This document shows, in pieces, positions 33,529-42,782 of a stretch of DNA of 64,000 nucleotides. Below the pieces are notes generated by a model that saw nothing but the letters and a program-made list of their open reading frames with translations, did not search any database and was not told the origin of the DNA. Both the position numbers and the translations under genes were made by a program. The stretch spans positions 2,015,001 through 2,079,000 of the forward strand of contig NZ_JACHLY010000001.1 in NCBI RefSeq assembly GCF_014204715.1, written 5' to 3'. Source of the DNA: Streptomonospora salina (GTDB lineage: Bacteria; Actinomycetota; Actinomycetes; Streptosporangiales; Streptosporangiaceae). Within the stretch, counting starts at the first letter, position 1; every line of letters starts with the position of its first letter.

Positions 33529-34587
33529 ATGACAGATCAGCGGATGCTCACCGGCGACCGCCCCACCGGGAAACTGCACCTGGGCCACTACGTCGGCAGC
33601 ATCGCCAACCGGGTCAAACTGCAGCACCAGTACGAGACCTGGCTCATCCTCGCTGATCTGCACATGCTCACCACCAAGAACGCCCGCAGCGACATCGACG
33701 AGATCTCGGGCAACGCCCGCCAGATGGTGCTGGACTCCCTGGCCGCCGGCATCGAACCCGAACGCGCGACGTTCTACCTGCAGTCGGCCATCCCGGAGAT
33801 CGGCGAACTCAACACGCTCTTCCAGAACCTGATCACCGTCCCGCGGCTGGAGCGCATCCCCAGCCTGAAAGACATGGCCAGCGACGCCTCCAAGGAGGAA
33901 ATGCCCTACGGGCTGCTCGGCTATCCCGTCCTGCAGGCCGCCGACATCCTCTGCGTCAAGGCCAACGTCGTTCCGGTCGGCAAGGACAACCACGCCCACG
34001 TGGAGGTGACCCGGGAGATCGCGCGGCGCTTCAACCACCTCTACGGCGAGACGTTCCCCGTGCCCGAACTCGTCACCAGCGAGGTCTCGACCCTGGTGGG
34101 CACCGACGGCCACGCCAAGGCCAGCAAGTCGCTGGGCAACGTCATCTACCTCGCCGACAGCGCCGAGGACGTCCGCAAGAAGGTCGCGGCCATGTACACC
34201 GACCCCAACCGGGTCCGGGCCGACGTCCCGGGCACCGTCGAGGGCAACCCGGTGTTCATCTACCACGACACATTCAACGACGACCCGGACCAGGTCGCCG
34301 ACCTGAAGGAGCGCTACCAGGCGGGCACGGTCGGCGACGTCGAGGTCAAGGACAAGCTCGCCGCAGCCATCAACCGGTTCCTCGACCCGATCCGCGAGCG
34401 CCGCGCCGCCTTCGAGGCCCAGCCCGGCCTCGTGGACCAGATCATCGTCGAAGGCACCGAGCGCACCCGCCGCGAAGTCCAACAGGTGGTGTTCGAGGTG
34501 CGCAAGGCCATGGGGCTGGCCGGGGCCTACAACCAGCTGCGCCGCAAGGCCGAGCGGGCCCAGAAGAAGGCGGCTGCCGAGTCCTGA
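33529..34587 (+). CDS. trpS: Tryptophanyl-tRNA synthetase (bacterial type)
   Basis: The 352-residue enzyme from ATG 33529 has HIGH-type GDRPTGKLHLGHY (about 7-19), ADLHMLTT, PVGKDNHAHVEVTREIA and a KMSKS-type KASKS (about 198-202). It appears intact. The gene follows the aaRS/aminotransferase fusion by 53 bp on the same strand. Actinomycetes often have two TrpRS; auxiliary copies can give resistance to indolmycin-type inhibitors and can sit in inhibitor biosynthetic clusters. The active-site His of ADLH is kept, so the classic H43N-type resistance change is absent. Confidence 0.93.
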   Translation: MTDQRMLTGDRPTGKLHLGHYVGSIANRVKLQHQYETWLILADLHMLTTKNARSDIDEISGNARQMVLDSLAAGIEPERATFYLQSAIPEIGELNTLFQNLITVPRLERIPSLKDMASDASKEEMPYGLLGYPVLQAADILCVKANVVPVGKDNHAHVEVTREIARRFNHLYGETFPVPELVTSEVSTLVGTDGHAKASKSLGNVIYLADSAEDVRKKVAAMYTDPNRVRADVPGTVEGNPVFIYHDTFNDDPDQVADLKERYQAGTVGDVEVKDKLAAAINRFLDPIRERRAAFEAQPGLVDQIIVEGTERTRREVQQVVFEVRKAMGLAGAYNQLRRKAERAQKKAAAES

Positions 34588-34601
34588 CGCGACCCTGCCC
34601 C

Positions 34602-35669
34602 ATGATCCCCCCGCTTCTCGCCTCTACGGTTGCCATGAGCACGGGGGGTGCGGATCGTGCGCGCAGCGGATCCTCGGGGGCCGCAGTGCACATCCTCGAA
34701 TGCGCCGACGGCTCGCGGGTGGCGGTGAAGGTCGCCGCGTCCCCGCGGGTCTCGGCCACGGGCCAGGCGGCGGCCCGGGCACAGATCGCCCCGTTCTTCG
34801 GCCAGCGCCTGCCCCGCGTCCTGTATGCGGGACGCCACCAGGACACGGACGTGCTGGTCACCGAGTGCCCCTCCCCGCGCACGTTCGCCGACGCGGCGCG
34901 CGGCCACGGCCCCGCACCCGACCTGCTGGCGACGTGGGCTCAGATCGTCGACCACCTGGTGGGCGTGTGGCAGCAGTCAGCTCAGCCCGGGTACAAGCCG
35001 GACCGCGCGACCCGCAACCATCAGCGCCGGCTCGAGCGCGCGATCGACGGCCTCACCTACGCCTTCGGCGTACTCGAAACCGAGCTGAGCCGCCGCCACC
35101 GGTTCATCGTCAACGGCTCAGACCTGGGCACGTGGGAACAGCTGCAACGGCGGCTGGCCGCAATGGCTCCTCCGGACTTTCGTGTCGCCTGCCTGGGCGA
35201 TCCCCAGCCAGCCAACGTCCTGCTCACACCACAGCTCGACTGGTACCTCATCGACTGGGAATGGTCCGGGCGCCACCACGATTGGCGCATGATGGCCAGC
35301 CACCTGCTCGGATGGTGGTTCGTTGAGGATCTCCTCGCCCACGCCCGCGGCACGATCGCCGTCGGAAGCGGCCGCGTCATCCTGGACTATCCGCCACCGG
35401 AGTCGGCCGCCATACGGCCGTGGCTCGCCCGTCCCACACGCGCCTTCCACACGATGACCACCTGCCGGACCTTCGACCGCGACCATGCCGCTCTGTTCCT
35501 GCATACGGCCATGCTGCTGCTGCGCGAAATCCCCCGTACCGCGGCCAAGAACAGGCAGCTCTTCGCCCCGCTCCTCGGCGAGGCCCTGCACCTGGTCGAT
35601 GCGGCCGACCACGGAGCACCCCACCCGCTCCTACCCGCCGTCCCCCCGTCCTCTAGGTCCACGTGGTGA
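34602..35669 (+). CDS. Aminoglycoside phosphotransferase-fold protein with altered catalytic loop
   Basis: About 345-355 residues, start at ATG 34602 or 34635 (no clear ribosome-binding site at either). Kinase-like N-lobe (SRVAVKVAASPRV with a possible Lys), then VACLGDPQPANVLLTPQLDWYLIDWEW. This corresponds to the APH HGDxxxxN and IDWE motifs, but the catalytic-loop His is Leu. Asp and Asn are retained, so it may still phosphorylate a small molecule. It lies 14 bp after trpS and overlaps the next gene, so it probably belongs to the same operon. Confidence 0.75.
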   Translation: MIPPLLASTVAMSTGGADRARSGSSGAAVHILECADGSRVAVKVAASPRVSATGQAAARAQIAPFFGQRLPRVLYAGRHQDTDVLVTECPSPRTFADAARGHGPAPDLLATWAQIVDHLVGVWQQSAQPGYKPDRATRNHQRRLERAIDGLTYAFGVLETELSRRHRFIVNGSDLGTWEQLQRRLAAMAPPDFRVACLGDPQPANVLLTPQLDWYLIDWEWSGRHHDWRMMASHLLGWWFVEDLLAHARGTIAVGSGRVILDYPPPESAAIRPWLARPTRAFHTMTTCRTFDRDHAALFLHTAMLLLREIPRTAAKNRQLFAPLLGEALHLVDAADHGAPHPLLPAVPPSSRSTW

Positions 35670-36577
35670 CCACCTTCGGACTCGCCCTGCCGCACTACGA
35701 CGCCCTTTTCCCCGACCGCACCATCACCGGTGCCCGGCGCACCCAAGCAGCGCTCGACTACGCCCGCCACACCGAAGAGCGCGGATTCGACCAGATCTGG
35801 GTCTCCGACCACCTCGGCCTTGAACTCGATACAGGTCCGCGGCGGCTCTCGCCCGACTGCTGGAGCCTGCTCGCCGCCCTCGCGACAGCCACCGACCGCA
35901 TCCGCCTGGGCTCACTCGTCACCAACGCGGCCTTGCGACCGAGCGCCCTGCTGGCCCGTCAGGTCGCCACCGTCACCGACATCGCCGGCCCTCGCGTCGA
36001 CCTGGGCCTCGGGGCCGGATGGAACACCCGTGAGTTCGTCGAAGTGATGCGCTCGATGCCCCCTGTCAATGAACGGCTCCAAGCGGTCGAAGACAGCGCC
36101 GACACGGTCCGTCGCCATCTCGGCGCTAACGCTCCTCCGATCTGGGTCGGAGGCAAGCGCCGCGGGATCCTGACGGTCGCCGGGCGCAAAGCCGACGGAT
36201 GGAACCTCGCCTGGGACCCCACACCGGAGACCTACCACCAGAGATCGTGCATGCTCGCCGACACAGCCAGAGAAGCGGGACGCACCCCTTCCGGGATCCA
36301 GCACTCGATCGGACTCACCACGTTCCTCGGAACCGACGAACGCGATCTCCGCCGCCGCTGGAAGCACCTGCAGCGATGGGTCCCGGGCGGCCACCTGGAC
36401 GATGCCGACTTCGACGTCTGGCGCCAGCGCGGTCTCGTCGGTACTCCAGCCGAAGTCCGCAACCGGATCTCCCGCTGGACTGAACGCGGAGTCAGCCACA
36501 TCGTCTGCGCCTTCGGTATCCCCTTCGGCATCTGCGGTGACGAGCAATTAGACCTCTTCGCCGAGACCATCAGGTAG
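35666..36577 (+). CDS. LLM-class F420-dependent oxidoreductase
   Basis: The 303-residue protein is a luciferase-like monooxygenase fold: FGLALPHYDALFP at the start, ERGFDQIWVSDHLGLE, RIRLGSLVTNAALRPSALLARQVATVTDI, and RVDLGLGAGWNTREF, the nonprolyl-cis/F420-binding signature. GTG 35666 overlaps the previous stop by 4 bp; GTG 35663 is also possible. F420-dependent members reduce or oxidise C=N or C=C bonds in secondary metabolism. It is the last gene of the rightward run; a 6-bp stem (CTGTTG/CAACAG) at 36589-36614 may help termination. Confidence 0.88.
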   Translation: MTTFGLALPHYDALFPDRTITGARRTQAALDYARHTEERGFDQIWVSDHLGLELDTGPRRLSPDCWSLLAALATATDRIRLGSLVTNAALRPSALLARQVATVTDIAGPRVDLGLGAGWNTREFVEVMRSMPPVNERLQAVEDSADTVRRHLGANAPPIWVGGKRRGILTVAGRKADGWNLAWDPTPETYHQRSCMLADTAREAGRTPSGIQHSIGLTTFLGTDERDLRRRWKHLQRWVPGGHLDDADFDVWRQRGLVGTPAEVRNRISRWTERGVSHIVCAFGIPFGICGDEQLDLFAETIR

Positions 36578-36766
36578 ATCCGCCGAGCCTGTTGCGACTG
36601 CGACCCGACAACAGCGGGAATCCGCGGTCCGCAGGTTTAAGCACTCACCCACCGATCCGGGCTTTGGTCTCGGCGACGCACGAATGCTGGCTCTGACACA
36701 GGTCCAGCAAATTTCGCACCGAAGCCCAGGCTCCCGAACAGGCACGTGCACGCGATTTCGGGCATC

Positions 36767-37402
36767 ATGACCCGTATGATCCCTGAGTTTGACGTAGAGA
36801 TCTTCCACGAGTACGTGCTGACCGACCTCCGCACCTCCCTGACGGCCGAGGATCTCGCCGAAGGCTTCACCGAACATCAAGGCTATGAGTGCACCGCTCT
36901 GGCTACCTGGGAAGACGTCAAGATTTGCCTCCATGAGGAGGCACAGGTCCTGGACCAAGCACGTGGGTCGCAGGCCGTGGATGGGCTGGAAGAGGCCATA
37001 GACGCGCTCTCTGAGAGCGATGATCTGCAGTATGCCGAGCACTTGCAGGCACTTTGGGGTAACGACGCCGGAGCCGCAAGCCTTGCCTTGGCCCTCAGCG
37101 CAGCCCGGACTGCCACTTTCTACTCTTGTTCCGGCAGCCTCGACACGAACCACCACGCCGACCATCCGCAGGTCGGGGTCGTTCCAGACGTGGGTCGAGC
37201 CAAGTTGATCGCGGAACTTGCCGAGGGGACGAACTGCGGCATTTGGCAACACGACGGGCGCTGGTACATCTACGCGAAATCGGTTACCGACCTCCACGCC
37301 TTGTCGCGGTTGCTCCTGAAAGAACGCGAAGCTTTCGACGCCCTCCCGTCTCCTCCATGGCTCAATGGCCTTCCAGAGCTCCTCGATGCCTCAGTCTGGT
37401 AA
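36767..37402 (+). CDS. Hypothetical protein at the left edge of the defence island (211 aa)
   Basis: Unknown soluble protein, acidic, with no membrane segment. Start ATG 36767 or 36776; no strong ribosome-binding site. It has Cys/His and aromatic residues near the C-terminus (NCGIWQHDGRWYIYAKS). Codon use is less G+C-biased than in the biosynthetic genes to the left, marking a change of DNA segment. It might be an immunity-type or regulatory protein, but nothing shows this. Confidence 0.6.
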   Translation: MTRMIPEFDVEIFHEYVLTDLRTSLTAEDLAEGFTEHQGYECTALATWEDVKICLHEEAQVLDQARGSQAVDGLEEAIDALSESDDLQYAEHLQALWGNDAGAASLALALSAARTATFYSCSGSLDTNHHADHPQVGVVPDVGRAKLIAELAEGTNCGIWQHDGRWYIYAKSVTDLHALSRLLLKEREAFDALPSPPWLNGLPELLDASVW

Positions 37403-37697
37403 CGCCTTCGCTCGGGACTGTTGCACTCACCTCGCAAGGCACACAGTGTCGTCACGACTCGAACATGTCTTCCGTCACCTCAGCGCCATGACGCAGAGCC
37501 CCCGGCCGACGCAGTCACCAGCATCCTCTATCCTTGTGTGCTGTAACGCACCAGAACGCGGGTTCGAACCAGTTCGCGACTTCTACGCCCACAGCCAGCC
37601 TTCGGAAAACCGGAGGTTATCAAGGCGTCCTTGCCCTTGCCGGGGTCTTCGTGATCTCCTGGTGCTCGTCGTTCTCACTGGTCTGGAGGTGCGTACT
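37403..37697. promoter_or_regulatory. 295-bp leader before the C5 methyltransferase
   Basis: The methyltransferase frame is open through this region, but the translation is low-complexity and Cys/Arg-rich. The first good start signal is GGAGG at 37685-37689 before GTG 37698. The stretch therefore is best read as promoter and leader DNA. GGTTCGAACC near 37561-37571 looks like a tRNA T-arm but has no surrounding tRNA. Confidence 0.4.
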
Positions 37698-39695
37698 GTG
37701 CAGGAGTCGCACTACGGCGTACCCCTTGAACGCAGCGACCAACTGAAGCTCAAGCGCCACCGGAACAGTTGCAGGCCCGAACGCTTCGCTCAGTGGCTTG
37801 AGGGGTTCGGCAAGGATCGCCGTTTGGCCATTGATCTCTTTTCCGGAGCAGGCGGACTGAGTCACGGGCTCCGGCAAGCTGGGTGGACCACCGCCGCTGC
37901 AGTCGACTGCGACAAGCGGGCCCTGGAGACCCATGCGGCGAACTTCCCTGGCATGAGCCTCCACATGGACCTTGGAGACCCAGAGGAGCGGGACCGTCTC
38001 GAAGAGATCCTGGAGCCCGCGCAAGGCAGGATCGACCTTGTGGCCGGCGGTCCTCCCTGCCAACCGTTCAGCCGGGCCGGGCGCAGTAAGATCCGCAGCC
38101 TGGTGGATCACCACGGACGTGATCCTCACGACAGGCGCAAGGAACTGTGGGGCGCGTACCTCGACATCGTGAAGCGGATCAAGCCCCGAGCCGTCCTCAT
38201 GGAGAATGTCCCGGACATGGGTTTGGGCGACGACTTCTTCGTGGTACGCACGATCGAGCAGCAGCTGGAAGAGCTCGGATACGCAACGCAGGTGCGGCTG
38301 GTGGACGCTTGGCGCTATGGAGTCCCACAGCATCGGAAGCGGCTGATACTGCTGGCTCGGAACGACGTTGAGCAGTTCAAGTGGCAAGACGAAGCATCCG
38401 AGGAGAACCGGACTACGCTGCAGGACGCGATCGGTGACCTGCCGCATCTGAACGTGGTGCCGACCGAACGTGTCGGCGAACGCAGGATGGACTACGACAC
38501 CCCCTCAGAGGAGCTCTCCGGCTTCGCGAAGGACATGCGCAAGAGGGCCGAGGCCAGCGTCGTCTGGGACCACATGACCCGGCGAGTCCGTGAGGACGAC
38601 TGGGCCATCTTCGACGACATGGACTCGAAGACCCTGTATTCGGACGTCGATCCGAACCTCCAGCGCTACAGCACCAAGCACTTCACAGACAAGTACAAGA
38701 AGCTGGATTGGGGCGACCTCAGCAGGTCGATCACGGCCCACATCGCCAAGGACGGCTACTGGTACATCCACCCGTCCCAGAACCGTACGCTGACCGTGCG
38801 CGAGGCCGCGCGCGTGCAGACTTTTCCTGACAGGTTCCGATTCGCGGGAACGCGTAGTGACGCCTTCCGACAGATCGGCAACGCCGTACCGCCTCTCCTC
38901 GGTAAGGCTGCAGCCTCCGCGCTGCTTCCCTCTGGAGAGGCAGAGAACGACGGCAACCCAGTGGGGCTTCGGCCACGCTGGAGGAAAGTCCGGCAAGCCT
39001 TGACTTCCTGGGCCAAAGAACGCCGACAGGGCGAAGACTGGTATCAACTACCGCACCTGTCTCCTGTGCATGCGGCTGTCGTCGCCGTGCTGGCCGGAAC
39101 CCGGTTGCGCCGTCACCAGCTCCGGAGGATGGTCGAGGCCGTTCAGGGGAACGCATCCCTGACGAAGCATGCTCTGCAGACTCTTCTCGACGCCGCTCCC
39201 ACCGCCGCAGCTCGGGCCCGCATCGACCGATTGACCCCGGTCGTGGACAAGCCAAGTGTGTGGCACGACGAGAATCGGGACGAGGTGCCGACGAGGGTCG
39301 GTATGAAGCCAGCCGAGGCACGACTCTACCGGCTACTGCTCAACGAAGACCTCCTGTGGGTCGGCCAAGGGGCCATCCGAGTCGCAGCCCGCCTCAACGG
39401 CACTGACTCGGATCGCACGAACAGGCTAAGTGACGGCCGTGTGGACTTGGTGAAGCTCGTCGGTGCCGGAGAAGACGCACCTCTCCGTATGGCCGCGCTC
39501 CGTTTGGTCGGAAACACCGTGTGTCGGGCGGCTAGGCCGCTCTGCGATGAGTGTCCGCTGAATCAGTACTGCGCTGACAGGCATAGCGTCTCGGAGAAAG
39601 ACCTGTTCAGCGATGCGGCGGGGGAGTCGAGCGGTCACGACACAATTTCCGCTCAAACTCGGGTTACGGGATCTCACACTGCTCAGCAACGCTGA
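37698..39695 (+). CDS. DNA cytosine-C5 methyltransferase with C-terminal EndoIII-like Fe-S motif
   Basis: GTG 37698 with GGAGG 8 nt upstream gives 665 residues. C5-MTase motifs: I AIDLFSGAGG (about 44), IV GGPPCQPFS (about 117, catalytic Cys), VI ENVPDMG, VIII QHRKRLILLA, X RQIGNAVPPLLG (about 390). About 230 extra residues follow, ending in C609-X6-C616-X2-C619-X5-C625, exactly the [4Fe-4S] spacing of EndoIII/MutY-type HhH glycosylases. The enzyme probably protects self DNA for the convergent defence operon. The glycosylase-like tail lacks an obvious HhH catalytic Asp and may serve DNA binding. Confidence 0.9.
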   Translation: MQESHYGVPLERSDQLKLKRHRNSCRPERFAQWLEGFGKDRRLAIDLFSGAGGLSHGLRQAGWTTAAAVDCDKRALETHAANFPGMSLHMDLGDPEERDRLEEILEPAQGRIDLVAGGPPCQPFSRAGRSKIRSLVDHHGRDPHDRRKELWGAYLDIVKRIKPRAVLMENVPDMGLGDDFFVVRTIEQQLEELGYATQVRLVDAWRYGVPQHRKRLILLARNDVEQFKWQDEASEENRTTLQDAIGDLPHLNVVPTERVGERRMDYDTPSEELSGFAKDMRKRAEASVVWDHMTRRVREDDWAIFDDMDSKTLYSDVDPNLQRYSTKHFTDKYKKLDWGDLSRSITAHIAKDGYWYIHPSQNRTLTVREAARVQTFPDRFRFAGTRSDAFRQIGNAVPPLLGKAAASALLPSGEAENDGNPVGLRPRWRKVRQALTSWAKERRQGEDWYQLPHLSPVHAAVVAVLAGTRLRRHQLRRMVEAVQGNASLTKHALQTLLDAAPTAAARARIDRLTPVVDKPSVWHDENRDEVPTRVGMKPAEARLYRLLLNEDLLWVGQGAIRVAARLNGTDSDRTNRLSDGRVDLVKLVGAGEDAPLRMAALRLVGNTVCRAARPLCDECPLNQYCADRHSVSEKDLFSDAAGESSGHDTISAQTRVTGSHTAQQR

Positions 39696-39769
39696 GTGTC
39701 ACCCGTTCGACATTGCACTCCCACACACGGAGCGCAATCACCTTCCGGCTTCAGCCGCGTCAGCCGACA

Positions 39770-41779
39770 CTACTGTTCCGGGGTGAACCCCATCGTCAGG
39801 GCCTCGCGCCGGATATGGATCGCCTGCGCCGCCTGCTGCTGCGGGATCCCTTGGCCTAGCTCCACACGCCTCCCGACGTGCTGCGCCAACTGTCGCTGCG
39901 AAGGCTCCAGATTGTGCGTCTCCTTCGCCCACCGCTCGAGTGCGTACCACTCCTGCGCCGAGATCTGTGCCGCCGCGTCTGCCACTCCCTCGTCCTCCCC
40001 CGCCTCGCCTGCAAGCGCTTGCTCGTCCAACGGGTGCTTGCGCAGTTCCTCCTCCAGCTCCCTGGACACGGTCCAGGGGAGTCGGGCGACCGCGTCCCAA
40101 CATGCAGGCTTCTTCGCCCACTCTCCTACGTGGTTACCCTCACGTGGCGTGACCACCACGTTCATGACGTGCGGGCACAAGTCGTCGATCGCGGCTTCGA
40201 GTGCCGGCGAGATCCGCTGCTCACGCCAGATCCTATCCAGATCGATCCGCCTGTCCGTCGCGAGTGAAAGGCGGGCTGTCGTGTAGGTAGTGATCATGCT
40301 CTTATAGCTGCCTGCCAGATGCGCTGCAGCTATGCGATCGACGGACTTAAACAGGATGGCCATGGCGATCACCCGTTGGCAATACCGGACGTCCACAAGC
40401 GGAGGCGTCAACTCGATCCTGCTCATGAACACGGCGAAGTTCTTCTGTGCCCCCCGGCTGACGTGGAACGGCAACTGGTGCCAGGACTGGACGAACTTCG
40501 CGAGGTCAGCCTTCGTGAACTTCTGCCTTGTGGGGTTGACCTTCTTGAAGGCGCGCTGTCTCGCTGGGGTGCGTGCTTTGGCCACCTCGTCCGTGTACTG
40601 ACCGCGTGCCCGCTCGTAGAACCAGTGCGTTTCCTGGCCGCTGCCGTCCGTCACCGGAGTCCACAGGGAACGTGTGATCCGTTGGACAGCCACGTGGTAC
40701 TCGTGGTTTGAGCTGAAGTCGACCAGGGTCACGCGGTTCTGGGTGTTGGAGTACTCGGAGATCCTCGGCACGATGTCCGCAAGCCGTTCGGGCGATACCT
40801 CCGTGAGCTTCATCTGTACGGTGACCTGCGACAGGTCCACCTTGTCACGGGTCGATGCATAATGCAGCGACGCCGTCGTCTGGCCGCCGTTCACGATCTG
40901 GATCCCGTGGACGCGAGAGATACCGGTGCGCTCACCACCCGGCCCGTACACGAAGTCGACCTTGGAGGCGGTGGTCGTGAGGCCGTTGTTGTATGCCAGA
41001 AACCGTCCGGGCGCGTTCAATAGTGTTTCCCTGATCCCCCTATTCACCGCGCCACGGGCTTGGAGGAACGAACGGACGTTGAGCTCTAGGAGACGAGGGC
41101 CGTACTCGCCATACAGCTGGGCCAGTCTTTGGCCGGGGATAGCAGCGAGAGCGACCGAATGATCAGGCTCGTCGCTGGGAACCGAGACGCAGGGCAGCGG
41201 AGGGTCGAAGGAAACCACGATGGGTTCACTGATGCTGCCGGACGTAGCGTGACGGTGCAGGCGTGCAAGATCCCAAACCTCATGGGTCACCGGGAGACCG
41301 TCGAACTCGGTGGCGGGTATGAGAGCGCCGGTGCTGACGCGGTTGCTGAGGAGGAAGAGCCGGATTCGCTGGACCTCGGTGAGTGTCTTCTCCACTGCCG
41401 CGCACATGTCGTACACGTCGAATGCCTGGTCGATGTTGTGGCGCAGGCCATCACGGCAACGCCGTACGAACGTCAGTAGCCGACGGAAAGCTTTCTCGGT
41501 ATCCGCCTTCGTGAGCTTCGAGTCCATCGGGTCCAGGACGAACTCAGTAACGAACAGATCGAGGCACTCACCGGACTCTCCGAGACCGTACCCGTGAACG
41601 AGGTGCCCGTGTGCCATGTGATAGGCGCTGAAGGTGTTTGAGGCAACTCCTGCCTCCTCCAAGTCCTCGAAGACGCGGCGAGTGAACGCCTCAGCCGTCG
41701 TGGTGCCCTCGGCGTCGGCTGTGGCCTCCGCTTCTGCCGCGACGTCGCGGGCGTAGGCAGACAGACCGAGTTCAGTCAC
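39770..41779 (-). CDS. AIPR (abortive-infection phage-resistance) family protein
   Basis: The 669-residue protein contains the AIPR family signature around SRVHGIQIVNGGQTTASLHYA and NVRSFLQARGAVNRGIRETL. The N-terminal 200 residues are helical with no enzyme motif. It starts at GTG 41779, overlapping the DUF4420 stop by 8 bp, so it is the last gene of the operon. AIPR proteins are found with MORC/Z1 restriction-type systems; the biochemical role is not settled. Confidence 0.85.
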   Translation of the reverse strand: MTELGLSAYARDVAAEAEATADAEGTTTAEAFTRRVFEDLEEAGVASNTFSAYHMAHGHLVHGYGLGESGECLDLFVTEFVLDPMDSKLTKADTEKAFRRLLTFVRRCRDGLRHNIDQAFDVYDMCAAVEKTLTEVQRIRLFLLSNRVSTGALIPATEFDGLPVTHEVWDLARLHRHATSGSISEPIVVSFDPPLPCVSVPSDEPDHSVALAAIPGQRLAQLYGEYGPRLLELNVRSFLQARGAVNRGIRETLLNAPGRFLAYNNGLTTTASKVDFVYGPGGERTGISRVHGIQIVNGGQTTASLHYASTRDKVDLSQVTVQMKLTEVSPERLADIVPRISEYSNTQNRVTLVDFSSNHEYHVAVQRITRSLWTPVTDGSGQETHWFYERARGQYTDEVAKARTPARQRAFKKVNPTRQKFTKADLAKFVQSWHQLPFHVSRGAQKNFAVFMSRIELTPPLVDVRYCQRVIAMAILFKSVDRIAAAHLAGSYKSMITTYTTARLSLATDRRIDLDRIWREQRISPALEAAIDDLCPHVMNVVVTPREGNHVGEWAKKPACWDAVARLPWTVSRELEEELRKHPLDEQALAGEAGEDEGVADAAAQISAQEWYALERWAKETHNLEPSQRQLAQHVGRRVELGQGIPQQQAAQAIHIRREALTMGFTPEQ

Positions 41780-42782
41780 GGGAGCCTCCGATCAGTTCGG
41801 TCACCTCGTCTGTCGAGGCCTGGTAGCCGTCAAGACCCGAGGTGCTCACGTGGTACGCGCAGTCGCCGACGCCCTTGCGGAGGTCCGCTTCAACGATCCG
41901 CGGAAAGTCCCCCCGTACGTGCCAGAACTTCAAGTCCCGGAGGGTGTATCTGGGCTCTTGGTAAAGGTCACGCCGGCTGGGCAGATATCCGGCCTGTATA
42001 AGACGCCCTTCAAGCCAGGCACGGACGGCTGGGCTGGTGATGGCGTCTCGGACACCGTCCACGATCCGGTTCAGGCTCTCCCCGGATCCGCCGCGCCGCT
42101 CGTCGACAAGCGCCAACGCCAGCATGAGTGCAGGCGTACCTGTGTCGTCCAATTGCCGTTCGCCGGCAATGCGGACACTTTGGGGACGCTTCGCCGTGCT
42201 CGTCTTCACCTCGACCGCCCCTCCGCGCGTCTGGAAGTCCTGGTGTGCGCCGCTCGGCCCCGTCCACGCCTCGACGGCGTCGGCTTCGGCAAGGACAGGC
42301 AGAAAGTGCGTCCGGAGCACGAGAAGCTCACCCACCAGCCCTCGGCGGCTGTCCGGACTCAGACCCTCACGGCTGACGGCGCGCAGGAGTTCCTGCCAGC
42401 GCTCGAACCTGTCCACAGCTGCGGTCAGGGCTTCCGCAGCACCCGACGACTCGCGAACTGTCTCAGCCACATCGGTCACGAGCGGATTGAACACCTCACG
42501 CAGGTCGTTCGCGGTGAGTACCACTTGCAGTTCGTACTCGAGCCGACTCACAGCACTCAGGTTCATCTCCAGACCAGCAGCACGGGGCAGCTTCCCCACG
42601 GCGCGGACGATGTGGTCCGCGGAGCGGGCGTCGGACCTGAGGACGAGCATGCGCTGGTGTCCGGGATGGGAGACAGTGAGAAAGACATCCAGAGGCGCGT
42701 CCGGGTGCAGGCGCAACCGCGACCACCCGCCGGTTGTCTGAGGCGCCTCCAACTCGGTCCAGTCTCCCTCCGTGACGGTCAC
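41772..42782 (-). CDS. PD-(D/E)XK motif protein (DUF4420)
   Basis: The 336-residue protein has the nuclease core GAHQDFQTRGGAVEVKTS (about 200-218), a D...EVK motif of the PD-(D/E)XK fold. The N-terminal half is beta-rich. It starts at a GTG overlapping the Z1 stop (GTGA). As the likely DNA-cleaving subunit it would act with the Z1 and GHKL ATPases upstream. Confidence 0.85.
   Translation of the reverse strand: MTVTEGDWTELEAPQTTGGWSRLRLHPDAPLDVFLTVSHPGHQRMLVLRSDARSADHIVRAVGKLPRAAGLEMNLSAVSRLEYELQVVLTANDLREVFNPLVTDVAETVRESSGAAEALTAAVDRFERWQELLRAVSREGLSPDSRRGLVGELLVLRTHFLPVLAEADAVEAWTGPSGAHQDFQTRGGAVEVKTSTAKRPQSVRIAGERQLDDTGTPALMLALALVDERRGGSGESLNRIVDGVRDAITSPAVRAWLEGRLIQAGYLPSRRDLYQEPRYTLRDLKFWHVRGDFPRIVEADLRKGVGDCAYHVSTSGLDGYQASTDEVTELIGGSRD

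Noticed and set aside
33397-34482. Minus-strand ORF of 361 codons
   Set aside because: Antisense to trpS, no family resemblance.
37555-37575. GGTTCGAACC resembling a tRNA T-arm
   Set aside because: No acceptor stem, anticodon arm or D-arm can be built around it.
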